This document shows positions 27,167-34,976 of a stretch of 64,000 nucleotides of DNA, piece by piece. A model generated the notes under the pieces. It was not told the DNA's origin, did no database searches, and saw only the letters and a list, made by a program, of their open reading frames with translations. The stretch's first letter is position 1. Every line of letters starts with the position of its first letter. A program made the position numbers and the translations under genes. The stretch lies in NCBI RefSeq assembly GCF_009807005.1, contig NZ_WUBR01000004.1:62001-126000 (forward strand), given 5' to 3'. The stretch is from Aurantiacibacter rhizosphaerae. GTDB taxonomy: Bacteria > Pseudomonadota > Alphaproteobacteria > Sphingomonadales > Sphingomonadaceae.

Positions 27167-27200
27167 AGGCCGGTCCATCAAGCGAATGACGAACCGGCCT
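27167..27200 (-). other. Hairpin in the rpsB-tsf intergenic region
   Basis: Perfect 8-bp stem ACCGGCCT/AGGCCGGT (27193-27200 and 27167-27174) with an 18-nt loop. No T-tract follows on the minus strand, so it looks like an internal processing, stability or attenuation element and not a true terminator. Confidence 0.5.
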
Positions 27201-27251
27201 GGTAAGTTTAGAATGTGACGTGCAGATTTCGCCGCGCGATCACACGAATGA

Positions 27252-28055
27252 TCAGGCTTCGGCCTTGGCTTCTGCAGCCGGAGCTTCGGCAGCAGGAGCA
27301 GCCTCGGCAACAGCGGCTTCAGCCGGAGGGGCATCCATCGCGCCGATGTCAGCGCCGGAGTCCACAACGCCTTCGGTCGAACCGGTGCTGGCGGCCTTGG
27401 CCACTGCATCGCAATAAAGGCGCACAGCGCGGCTGGCGTCGTCATTGCCGGGGATCGGGAAAGCGATGCCGGAAGGATCGACATTGGTGTCGAGCACGCC
27501 GATCACGGGGATGCCGAGAACGCCGGCTTCCTTGATGGCAAGGTCTTCCTTGTTGGCGTCGATCACGAACATCACGTCCGGAATGCCGCCCATGTCGCGG
27601 ATGCCACCAAGCGAGAGTTCCAGCTTGTCACGCTCACGCGTCAGCTGAAGGACTTCCTTCTTGGTGATCAGCGAAGTGTCGCCGGCCAGCTGCTCTTCCA
27701 GAGCCTTCAGGCGCTTGATCGACTGCGAAATCGTCTTCCAGTTGGTGAGCATGCCGCCCAGCCAGCGGTGGTTGACGAAGTGCTGGCCGCACGAACGCGC
27801 TGCCTGTGCAATCGGCTCCTGCGCCTGGCGCTTGGTGCCGACGAACAGAACCTTGCCGCCTGCACGCACGGTGGAGGAGACGAAGTCCAGAGCGCGCGCC
27901 ATCAGGGGCACAGTCTGCGACAGGTCGATGATGTGAACACCGTTGCGGCTGCCGAAGATATACGGCTTCATGCGCGGGTTCCAGCGGTGGGTCTGGTGGC
28001 CGAAGTGTGCGCCGGCCTCGATCAATTCCTGCATCGTGACGGTAGGAGCCGCCAT
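27252..28055 (-). CDS. rpsB: 30S ribosomal protein S2
   Basis: Small-subunit ribosomal protein, 267 aa. The family signatures [22 protein letters not shown] and [14 protein letters not shown] are intact (read in pieces along residues 13-80). [11 protein letters not shown] and [21 protein letters not shown] follow. The C-terminal 35 residues are an Ala/Glu/Pro-rich tail beyond the normal S2 core. AAGGA lies about 8 nt before the ATG. It starts the translation/envelope series that runs leftward. Confidence 0.97.
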   Translation of the reverse strand: MAAPTVTMQELIEAGAHFGHQTHRWNPRMKPYIFGSRNGVHIIDLSQTVPLMARALDFVSSTVRAGGKVLFVGTKRQAQEPIAQAARSCGQHFVNHRWLGGMLTNWKTISQSIKRLKALEEQLAGDTSLITKKEVLQLTRERDKLELSLGGIRDMGGIPDVMFVIDANKEDLAIKEAGVLGIPVIGVLDTNVDPSGIAFPIPGNDDASRAVRLYCDAVAKAASTGSTEGVVDSGADIGAMDAPPAEAAVAEAAPAAEAPAAEAKAEA

Positions 28056-28288
28056 AAGTAAATTCCTTTCCGGTTGAGCCTCTGGAAGACGGGGAACCGG
28101 CCCTTGGGAGATGTCTTGCGACTTTGGCCCGCGGGCGGCACCGGTATGTCAGTGCCTTCCATGTGGATTTGCCTGGGCGGGCGGAAACGGGAATCGCTTC
28201 TGCCGTACAGACGGTCGCGCCACTAGCCGAGGTGGACGGGGAAATCCAGTCTCAAATTATCTGGACCGCCCACAGGTAGACACAAGCG
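28056..28288 (-). other. rpsB upstream leader/promoter region
   Basis: About 230 bp without a gene, between rpsB (leftward) and the LexA-box promoter of the rightward small gene. It should hold the rpsB promoter and a leader of unknown length. It is GC-rich with several short inverted repeats, but I could not recognise a known S2 leader structure or a convincing -35/-10 pair. Confidence 0.4.
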
Positions 28289-28354
28289 GAACACATGCAG
28301 AACAAACTGCTTGACCCAGCGGAACGAAAGTGGAACAAAGAACGCAACAGGAAC
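28289..28354 (+). promoter_or_regulatory. Three tandem LexA (SOS) boxes, GAAC-N7-GAAC
   Basis: Perfect direct repeats of the alphaproteobacterial LexA type (GTTC-N7-GTTC on the other strand) at 28289-28303, 28322-28336 and 28340-28354. A -35-like TTGACC (28311-28316) lies between the first and second boxes, and its -10 would fall in the second box near 28334-28340, so bound LexA would block RNA polymerase. The last box ends 33 nt before the ATG of the 66-aa gene. Confidence 0.85.
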
Positions 28355-28387
28355 AAAACCCGCATTCAGAGAGTTGGGCTTGATACT

Positions 28388-28588
28388 ATGACAATAGCAA
28401 TCGCCATTTCGGTGTTCTTCGGCCTTGTAGCAGCGGTGTCGCTGCTATCCTGCCATGCTTCCATCCGCTACGGCCTGCTGCGCTGGCGCGAGATACGCCG
28501 CGAACTGGCCGTTATTGATCGCGTGGTCGAGACAGCGCCTCGTCCACTTCGTCAACCGCAAGAGGCTTTCTCTCTGCTGGCCGCGTGA
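28388..28588 (+). CDS. Small SOS-controlled membrane protein, unknown function
   Basis: 66-aa ORF. Residues 3-22 form one hydrophobic helix (AIAISVFFGLVAAVSLL) followed by a basic, Trp/Arg-containing juxtamembrane region ([19 protein letters not shown]) and a polar tail. The predicted topology is a single inner-membrane span with a cytosolic C-terminus. The longer frame starting at 28295 is rejected because it would place the LexA boxes in coding sequence. LexA control plus size and topology recall damage-induced division inhibitors such as Caulobacter SidA, but there is no recognisable sequence similarity. The last 77 bp overlap the 3' end of convergent pssA. No homologous family is recognised. 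Confidence 0.7.
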   Translation: MTIAIAISVFFGLVAAVSLLSCHASIRYGLLRWREIRRELAVIDRVVETAPRPLRQPQEAFSLLAA

Positions 28589-29465
28589 TCTCCGCATCCC
28601 CATCGGTTGAAGCAGAGGCATTTTTCGCCCGCTTCACCTTGGAATAGCCGGCCACAGACCAGGCGATCAGCCCCATATAGACGACGCCGATCAGCACCAG
28701 CGTCCACCACGTTTCGATCAGCAAACCGCCCACCAGCAAACCTGCCAGCGCGATGAAGGCCAGCTTGAAATCGCCGGACGGGCTGACCGATTTCCAGCTT
28801 GGCGTGGCAAGATTGGACACCATCAGCACGGCAATGGCGATAACCCACGGCCCCACCAGCCACGGATCGCGGAACAATTGCTCTCCCGTTGCCAGCCACA
28901 GATACATCGGCATGAAGGCAAAGCCTGCGCCCATGGGGGCAGGAACGCCGGTGAGATAACCGGCAGACTTGTGCGGTTGATCCTCCACATCGATCTGCGC
29001 GTTGAAGCGCGCCAGGCGCAGCGCGCAGCAGATGGCGTAGGCCAAAGCCGCCAGCCAACCAAAGCGCGGCAGTTCCTCCAAAGACCAGATATACAATACC
29101 AGCGCCGGAGCGATGCCGAAGCTGGCCGAATCGGAAAGGCTGTCCAACTCCGCTCCAAAGCGCGATTGCGCCTTCAGCAGCCGCGCAATGCGCCCGTCCA
29201 TCATATCCAGAATGCCCGCCAGGATCATGGCGAACACCGATTGCTCCCAATGCCCGCCAATGGCGAACAGGATGCTGGTGAGGCCGGAACACAGCGCCGC
29301 AGCGGTGATGGCGTTGGGCAGCACCGCACGCAGCGAAAGCCCCTTCCCCGCGCGGGAGCGAGTTACATGTTCATCCTCGCTGGCTTTCGGGCCAAGCCAT
29401 GCAGGCCCAGCCGGGGCCGTCTGGTTGCTGTCGAAATCCTGCGTGTCGTCTTCACCTGGCCTCAT
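28512..29465 (-). CDS. pssA: CDP-diacylglycerol-serine O-phosphatidyltransferase
   Basis: Membrane enzyme that makes phosphatidylserine, the precursor of phosphatidylethanolamine. The 317-aa protein has the complete CDP-alcohol phosphotransferase motif D87-x2-D90-G91-x2-A94-R95-x8-G104-x3-D108-x3-D112 and about eight hydrophobic segments. A hydrophilic 40-residue N-terminus and a charged C-terminal tail flank the core. Its ATG overlaps the psd stop (ATGA), so PS synthesis and decarboxylation are coupled. The 3' end overlaps the convergent SOS-box gene. Confidence 0.95.
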   Translation of the reverse strand: MRPGEDDTQDFDSNQTAPAGPAWLGPKASEDEHVTRSRAGKGLSLRAVLPNAITAAALCSGLTSILFAIGGHWEQSVFAMILAGILDMMDGRIARLLKAQSRFGAELDSLSDSASFGIAPALVLYIWSLEELPRFGWLAALAYAICCALRLARFNAQIDVEDQPHKSAGYLTGVPAPMGAGFAFMPMYLWLATGEQLFRDPWLVGPWVIAIAVLMVSNLATPSWKSVSPSGDFKLAFIALAGLLVGGLLIETWWTLVLIGVVYMGLIAWSVAGYSKVKRAKNASASTDGDAEITRPAERKPLAVDEVDEALSRPRDQ

Positions 29466-30214
29466 TGGCTCACTCCTTCGAGCAGGCCAGCCGTTCCAAT
29501 TTCGGCCAGCACGGTTTCGCCTGCAATCACGCGCTGCCCCAGCAGCACCTTGGGTTCTGTTCCGACGGGCAAATACACATCCACCCGGCTGCCAAAGCGG
29601 ATCAGGCCCACCCGCTGTCCGGCGGCCACGATATCGCCCGGCTTGATGAATGGCACGATGCGCCGCGCAACAAGGCCGGCGATCTGGGTGAAGCCGATGG
29701 TTTTGCCATCAGTACTTTGGATCAGCACATGCTGCCGCTCGTTTTCTTCACTCGCCTTGTCCAGATCCGCATTCATGAAACGGCCGGGCATATAGACGAT
29801 GCGCCGGATCGTTCCGGCAATCGGAGAGCGATTGATATGGACATCGAACACCGACATGAAAATGGAGATGCGCATCACCGGCTCTGTCCCCAGGCCAGGG
29901 CCGCCATCTTCCGTCGCATGCTGCATTTCGGCGGGCGGCGGCACCAGCGCGATCAAGGATACAAGCCCATCGGCAGGTGACACCAGCAGGCGATCGCCCT
30001 GCGGCACGACGCGTTCGGGATCGCGGAAGAAGGCAAACACGCCAGCGGAAAGGGCCAGCAGGGGCCAGCCCAGCAATTCCCAATCGAAAATCAGCAGCAC
30101 CACCAGGGCGATAGCCACCGCGATAATGCCGTATTTGCGGCCTTCGGGATGGATCGGGGGAAGCCCCCATTCCGCATCACCGCGACCACGATTGTCTCTA
30201 AGTTCTCCGGACAT
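29462..30214 (-). CDS. psd: Phosphatidylserine decarboxylase proenzyme
   Basis: Pyruvoyl enzyme that converts phosphatidylserine to phosphatidylethanolamine. The 250-aa length and the two N-terminal membrane segments (about 28-62) fit the short, archaeal-like/PSD-A class. The self-cleavage site is G208-S209 in [12 protein letters not shown]209 would become the pyruvoyl group. [13 protein letters not shown] is the conserved central motif with its His. Ends by overlap with the pssA start. It is divergent from the ABC1 kinase gene, 94 bp away. Confidence 0.94.
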   Translation of the reverse strand: MSGELRDNRGRGDAEWGLPPIHPEGRKYGIIAVAIALVVLLIFDWELLGWPLLALSAGVFAFFRDPERVVPQGDRLLVSPADGLVSLIALVPPPAEMQHATEDGGPGLGTEPVMRISIFMSVFDVHINRSPIAGTIRRIVYMPGRFMNADLDKASEENERQHVLIQSTDGKTIGFTQIAGLVARRIVPFIKPGDIVAAGQRVGLIRFGSRVDVYLPVGTEPKVLLGQRVIAGETVLAEIGTAGLLEGVSQ

Positions 30215-30308
30215 CGCGCTTCCCTATTCGTTCGCAGCCTTGGCGACAAGCAATACAGACCTTTGTTCGCGCTGGCCTTATCGCAGGGCGCACCCCATCT
30301 GGTTGCAT

Positions 30309-31658
30309 ATGTCACAGAACGACGATGAAAAGAACTCGCGCGTGGTTCCCGGCACACGCCGCGGAAGGCTGGGCCAATTCGGGCGACTTGCAGGTGGGCT
30401 GGCGGGCGGCATGCTGTCCGAAGGGGCGCGGCGATTGGCAGGCGGAGAGCGCCCGCGCATGCAGGAGCTACTACTGACGCCTGCCAATATCGGCCGCGTG
30501 GCAGACCGGCTGTCCCACCTTCGCGGTGCGGCCATGAAACTGGGGCAGATGGTGTCGATGGATGCGGGCGATATCCTGCCGCCGGAACTTTCCCAGATCA
30601 TGGCCCGCCTGCGAGAGAACGCGCACGCCATGCCGCCAAAGCAGCTGGAGGCGGTTCTGGCGCAGGACTGGGGACAGGGATGGCGGCGCAATTTCCGCTA
30701 TTTCAACCCGCGTCCGCTGGCCGCGGCATCCATCGGCCAGGTTCACCGCGCCACCACGCGCGACGGGCGCGATCTTGCGATCAAGGTACAATATCCCGGC
30801 GTGCGCGAATCCATCAATGCCGATGTAGACAATGTCGCCACCCTGCTGCGCGTATCTGGCCTGCTACCTCAGCAGCTGGATATCACCCCCCTGCTGAGCG
30901 CCGCGAAGGATCAGTTGCGGGAGGAAGCGGATTACCAGCGAGAGGCGCAGCAATTGTCTGCCTATGCCAAGCTGCTGCAAGGAAACGATGATTACATCGT
31001 GCCGGGCCTGCACGAAGACCTGACGACGACCAATGTGCTGGCGATGGATTTCGTACCGGGTCGCCCCATCGAATCGCTGGAGGAAGAGCCGCAGGACGTG
31101 CGTGACGCCATGATGGAACGGCTGATCGACCTTGTGCTGCGCGAATTGTTCGAATTCCGCCTGATGCAGACCGATCCCAACTTCGCCAATTACCGCGTTG
31201 CCGAGGATGGCAAGCGGCTGGTGCTGCTGGATTTCGGCGCCGCGCGGCCTGTGTCTCCTGCCATATCAGACAATTACAGGCGTTTATTCCTCGCCGGTCT
31301 GGCAGAGGATCAGGACGCTATCGCCGCTGCCGCCATAGAGGCAGGCTTTATCTCGCACCATGCCGCCACGGCGCATGCGGACAGCTTCAACACCATCATC
31401 CGCGTGATCCTGGCAGAACTGGCCAAGCCCGGCCCGTTCGATTTTGGGGACAGGGCTTTCGTGCACACCATCAGGGAAGAAGGCATGGCGATGGCGCAGG
31501 ATCGCGCCACGTGGCATCTTCCACCGGCGGAAATCCTGTTCGTACAGCGCAAGATCAGCGGCACCGCCCTGCTGGCGGCACGGTTGAAAGCGCGCGTGGA
31601 TGTGCGCGCGATGGCAGAGGCGAAGCTGGCCGCGACGTCCTCCGCGACTTCCACCTAA
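30309..31658 (+). CDS. ABC1/UbiB-family atypical kinase
   Basis: Protein of the ABC1 (AarF/UbiB/ADCK) family, 449 aa. Family motifs are visible: MKLGQMVSMD (KxGQ), the Ala-rich nucleotide loop AAASIGQVHRA, the catalytic-core Lys in LAIKVQYPGV, and LLDFGAARPV as the DFG. It has no C-terminal transmembrane pair as in UbiB, so its link to ubiquinone is an inference. The frame is open upstream through the psd gene, but the ATG at 30309 is the first that gives non-antisense sequence. It ends in CTAA, sharing bases with the stop of the convergent regulator. Confidence 0.85.
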   Translation: MSQNDDEKNSRVVPGTRRGRLGQFGRLAGGLAGGMLSEGARRLAGGERPRMQELLLTPANIGRVADRLSHLRGAAMKLGQMVSMDAGDILPPELSQIMARLRENAHAMPPKQLEAVLAQDWGQGWRRNFRYFNPRPLAAASIGQVHRATTRDGRDLAIKVQYPGVRESINADVDNVATLLRVSGLLPQQLDITPLLSAAKDQLREEADYQREAQQLSAYAKLLQGNDDYIVPGLHEDLTTTNVLAMDFVPGRPIESLEEEPQDVRDAMMERLIDLVLRELFEFRLMQTDPNFANYRVAEDGKRLVLLDFGAARPVSPAISDNYRRLFLAGLAEDQDAIAAAAIEAGFISHHAATAHADSFNTIIRVILAELAKPGPFDFGDRAFVHTIREEGMAMAQDRATWHLPPAEILFVQRKISGTALLAARLKARVDVRAMAEAKLAATSSATST

Positions 31659-33055
31659 TCGGCAGAGAAATCGAACGGAACGCCGCTGTCGCGAAATCGG
31701 CTGGGGATGAGTTCGCGGCCCATCGGCGGGGCGGAGCGCGCGATGCAGCGCGGGCGATGGCACAGGCGGCAGGCCACGCCAATCGGCGTCGGCTCCGCGC
31801 CCTTGATGGCGCGCGCGTAGGCAAGCCGGTCCAGATGCTGTGCGGAACAGGTTAATGCCACGGCGCGTAATATGCTGCGCTCTCCAAAGCGCCCGCCCCC
31901 TGCCCGCACGGTGCGCGCGATGGAGACATAGCGTTCCCCATCGGGCAATTCGATAAGCTGCGCGTCCACCTTACCCGGTGATGCAAAAACCTCGTGAATA
32001 TTCCACAGCGGGCAGGCCCCGCCGTGGCGCGCCAGTGGGAAGCCCGCCCCGTCCAAGCGCTTTGACACATTGCCAGCACGGTCCACCCGCAGGAAAAAGA
32101 AGGGCACGCCTTCCTCGCCGGGGCGCTGCAATGTGGTGAGGCGGTGGGCCACCTGTTCGAAACTGACGGAGAAGCGCGCCGTCAGCGCCTCCACATCGTA
32201 ATGGAGATCCTCCGCAGCTTTGCGAAATGCGTGGTACGGCATCAGCAGCGCGGCGGCCCAGTATGATTGCAGCGCGCGGCGCACCAGCCGCTCGCTATCC
32301 TCCCCGGAAAAACGCCCCTCCGCCAGCAGCGCGTCTATCGTGACGTCCTGCTCCATGATGGCGATCTGCAAGGCTGCCTGAAAGCGCCGCCCGGCCTGAT
32401 CCAGCCGTTCTGCAATATGCACGCGGCGGCGGTGGTAATCGTGCCAGCGCAATCCTCCACGCAGCAGGCCATCGTCGGACAGGCGCAGGTCCAGCCCGTG
32501 CTCGGCGGCGATATGGGCCTTCATCTGGTCAAAAGACGACAGCGTGCGGGCCGCTGCGCTGGCGCTGTCGTCCAGTGCGGGGAAGCAGTTGCGCCGGGCC
32601 GCCAGAAATGCGCGCGCCTCTGCCACGGGATCGGGCGCCGCATCGCCTGCCCCGCCCTGCTGTACCTCCCGCTTTTCCGCCAGCGCCAGCTGTTCCTCGC
32701 CAAAGGCGGTGTGCAGGCGCAGCAGCGCCTCTGCCATGCCGGGGTAGCTGGTGGCGATATCATCGATATCCAGCGGCTCTATGGCGATGTCGGAGAACAT
32801 GGGATCACGCAGCGCCGATTGCAGGCGGGCGACGGTTTCATCCGCATCCTCATCCGCCAGATCTGCAACGTTGATGCGATATGTGGTGGCCAGCTTCAGC
32901 AGCATCTCTGCCGTCACGGGCCGCTGGTTACGCTCCATCAGCGCGATATAGCTGGCGGAGATATCCAGATCGGTGGCCATATTGGCCTGCGTAAGGCCCA
33001 GCTCGCGCCGCAATTTCTTGAGGCGCGGCCCGAGGTAGAGCGTTTTTGCGGCCAA
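31655..33055 (-). CDS. ScfR/RamB-type transcriptional regulator of acyl/acetate metabolism
   Basis: 466-aa regulator: an N-terminal XRE helix-turn-helix (about 10-62), a central IrrE-like peptidase-fold region, and a C-terminal domain with ACRLCHRPRC (CxxCxxxxC). In the peptidase region the expected HExxH is replaced (LQIAIMEQD), so it is not a protease. Known relatives are RamB and the short-chain acyl-CoA regulators (ScfR), which control acetate and propionate genes. The divergent neighbours aceA and glcB are classic targets. Start is TTG 33055 with GGAGGG 8 nt upstream; the frame remains open upstream but has no better start. Confidence 0.87.
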   Translation of the reverse strand: MAAKTLYLGPRLKKLRRELGLTQANMATDLDISASYIALMERNQRPVTAEMLLKLATTYRINVADLADEDADETVARLQSALRDPMFSDIAIEPLDIDDIATSYPGMAEALLRLHTAFGEEQLALAEKREVQQGGAGDAAPDPVAEARAFLAARRNCFPALDDSASAAARTLSSFDQMKAHIAAEHGLDLRLSDDGLLRGGLRWHDYHRRRVHIAERLDQAGRRFQAALQIAIMEQDVTIDALLAEGRFSGEDSERLVRRALQSYWAAALLMPYHAFRKAAEDLHYDVEALTARFSVSFEQVAHRLTTLQRPGEEGVPFFFLRVDRAGNVSKRLDGAGFPLARHGGACPLWNIHEVFASPGKVDAQLIELPDGERYVSIARTVRAGGGRFGERSILRAVALTCSAQHLDRLAYARAIKGAEPTPIGVACRLCHRPRCIARSAPPMGRELIPSRFRDSGVPFDFSAD

Positions 33056-33108
33056 GTTTACATCCCTCCGTGTCTCGAGTTTACAACTGTACACGCAAAA
33101 CTTGTAAA
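33056..33108. promoter_or_regulatory. Operator-like TTTACAA/TTGTAAA repeats
   Basis: Inverted pair TTTACAA (33080-33086) and TTGTAAA (33102-33108), 15 nt apart. AGTTTACA at 33078-33085 is repeated at 33055-33062 next to the regulator start. These AT-rich half-sites resemble the TTTGCAAA-like sites of RamB/PccR regulators (inference). Their place between the regulator and aceA suits autoregulation and aceA control. Confidence 0.55.
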
Positions 33109-33200
33109 GTTCGACAACATTACACCGGACGGCGCGACGGCGGGGATCGGGCGTGGCAGAAATGCCGCAAGCCAATCACTTCCAAGGACGCGAATTTTCC

Positions 33201-34793
33201 ATGACCTATTTTGAAGAAATCCACCGCCAATCCTCCATCAAGCATCGCCTGGGCGGAGACTGGCAGGGTGTCGATCCCGAATTCGCAGCACGCCTGCGCA
33301 CGCAGAACCGCTTCCAGACCGGGCTGGATATCGCGAAGTACACAGCCAAGATCATGCGCGCCGATATGGACGCTTATGACGCCGATCCCGCCGCCTACAC
33401 GCAGTCGCTGGGTTGCTGGCACGGCTTCATCGGCCAGCAGAAGATGATCTCCATCAAGAAGCATTTCGGCAGCACCAAGGGCCGCTACCTCTACCTGTCA
33501 GGCTGGATGATCGCCGCCCTGCGCAGCGAATTCGGGCCCCTGCCCGATCAGTCCATGCATGAAAAAACCAGCGTGCCTGCCCTGATCGAAGAGTTGTACA
33601 CCTTCTTGCGCCAGGCCGATGCCCGCGAACTGGGCGGCCTGTTCCGCGATCTGGACGAAGCCCGCGAAAATGGTGATGAGGCCGCTGCCGCCGCGGCGCA
33701 GAAGGCCATCGACAACCACGAAACGCACGTCGTGCCGATCATCGCCGATATCGATGCTGGCTTCGGCAATGCCGAGGCGACATACCTCCTCGCCCGCAAG
33801 ATGATCGAGGCCGGTGCCTGCGCCCTGCAGATCGAGAACCAGGTTTCGGACGAGAAGCAGTGCGGACACCAGGACGGCAAGGTTACGGTTCCGCACGAGG
33901 ACTTCCTCCAGAAGATCCGCGCCATCCGCTACGCCTTCCTTGAACTGGGCGTGCCCGAAGGCATCATCGTTGCCCGTACGGACAGCCTTGGCGCTGGCCT
34001 GACCAAGCAGATCGCCTTCACCCGCGAACCGGGCGATCTGGGTGACCAGTACAACCGCTTCCTGGATTGCGAGCCGGTGGAAGGCGTTGGCGAGAAGGGC
34101 GACGTCCTGATCAACCGCGATGGCCTGCTGGTGCGCCCCAAGCGCCTGCCGTCCAACCTGTTCCAGTTCCGCCCCGGCACCGGAGAGGACCGCTGCGTTC
34201 TCGACTGCATCACCGCTCTGCAGAACGGTGCAGACCTGCTGTGGATCGAGACAGAGAAGCCGCATGTGGAGCAGATCGCCGGCATGGTGGACCGCATCCG
34301 CGAAGTCTGCCCCAAGGCCAAGCTGGTGTACAACAACTCGCCCAGCTTCAACTGGACGCTGAACTTCCGCCAGCAGGTGTATGATGCCTGGGAAGCCGAG
34401 GGCCGCGACCTGTCGATGTACGAGCGAACCCAGCTGATGAGCCAGCATTACGACGACAGCGAACTGGCGCAGGAAGCAGACGAGAAGATCCGCACCTTCC
34501 AGCGCGATGGCGCCAAGCGGGCGGGCATCTTCCACCACCTGATCACCCTGCCCACCTATCACACCGCGGCTCTCAGCACGGATAACCTCGCCAAGCGGTA
34601 CTTCGGTGAAGAAGGCATGCTGGGCTACGTCAAGCAGGTGCAGCGCGAGGAAATTCGCCAGGGCATCGCCTGCGTGAAGCATCAGAACATGGCCGGATCC
34701 GACATCGGGGACGACCACAAGGAAGCCTTCGCCGGCGAGGCCGCTTTGAAAGCCGGCGGCAAAGACAACACCATGAACCAGTTTGCCGCCTGA
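33201..34793 (+). CDS. aceA: Isocitrate lyase
   Basis: Glyoxylate-shunt enzyme cleaving isocitrate to glyoxylate and succinate. The 530-aa protein is of the longer bacterial type. The catalytic Cys is C221 in KQCGH (canonical K[KR]CGH), preceded by IADIDAGFGNAEA with the metal-binding Asp. ARTDSLGAG and the NNSPSFNW motif complete the active site. An in-frame ATG lies 48 nt upstream; 33201 is used because it gives the family N-terminus. It is divergent from the ScfR-type regulator and followed at 27 bp by the 51-aa ORF and glcB. Confidence 0.96.
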   Translation: MTYFEEIHRQSSIKHRLGGDWQGVDPEFAARLRTQNRFQTGLDIAKYTAKIMRADMDAYDADPAAYTQSLGCWHGFIGQQKMISIKKHFGSTKGRYLYLSGWMIAALRSEFGPLPDQSMHEKTSVPALIEELYTFLRQADARELGGLFRDLDEARENGDEAAAAAAQKAIDNHETHVVPIIADIDAGFGNAEATYLLARKMIEAGACALQIENQVSDEKQCGHQDGKVTVPHEDFLQKIRAIRYAFLELGVPEGIIVARTDSLGAGLTKQIAFTREPGDLGDQYNRFLDCEPVEGVGEKGDVLINRDGLLVRPKRLPSNLFQFRPGTGEDRCVLDCITALQNGADLLWIETEKPHVEQIAGMVDRIREVCPKAKLVYNNSPSFNWTLNFRQQVYDAWEAEGRDLSMYERTQLMSQHYDDSELAQEADEKIRTFQRDGAKRAGIFHHLITLPTYHTAALSTDNLAKRYFGEEGMLGYVKQVQREEIRQGIACVKHQNMAGSDIGDDHKEAFAGEAALKAGGKDNTMNQFAA

Positions 34794-34820
34794 ACCGGCA
34801 AGAACCCAAGGAGAAATACA

Positions 34821-34976
34821 ATGGCACAACCGACAATCGCCCGCCCCGTTTTCTCGACCGAGGATTTCGGCCTGATCCGCAACGCGCTGGCAACCGCCAT
34901 CCGCAACGGTGAAGACACTGCAGAAACCCGCAAGCTGGTGAACCTGCACCACCGCATGGGACGTTTCGCCCGATGA
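34821..34976 (+). CDS. 51-aa conserved-looking ORF between aceA and glcB
   Basis: Small soluble protein MAQPTIARPVFST...FAR of 51 aa, with no membrane segment or cysteine. It is rich in Arg and Asn and has a probable amphipathic helix (GLIRNALATAIRNG) followed by NLHHRMGRFAR. A strong AAGGAGAAA lies 7 nt before the ATG, better than for its neighbours, and the stop overlaps the glcB ATG (ATGA), so it is probably translated and needed to couple glcB translation. No family is recognised. It might be a regulator or small partner of the shunt enzymes, or just a coupling ORF. Confidence 0.72.
   Translation: MAQPTIARPVFSTEDFGLIRNALATAIRNGEDTAETRKLVNLHHRMGRFAR

Noticed and set aside
28295-28387. Longer start for the SOS-controlled small protein
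   Set aside because: It would place most LexA boxes inside the coding region and add a highly charged, unlikely N-terminus.
29799-30308. 170-residue N-terminal extension of the ABC1 kinase frame
   Set aside because: Antisense to psd; the ATG at 30309 gives a family-like start.
33498-34952. 484-codon minus-strand frame opposite aceA
   Set aside because: Antisense to isocitrate lyase with no recognisable domain or ribosome-binding site.
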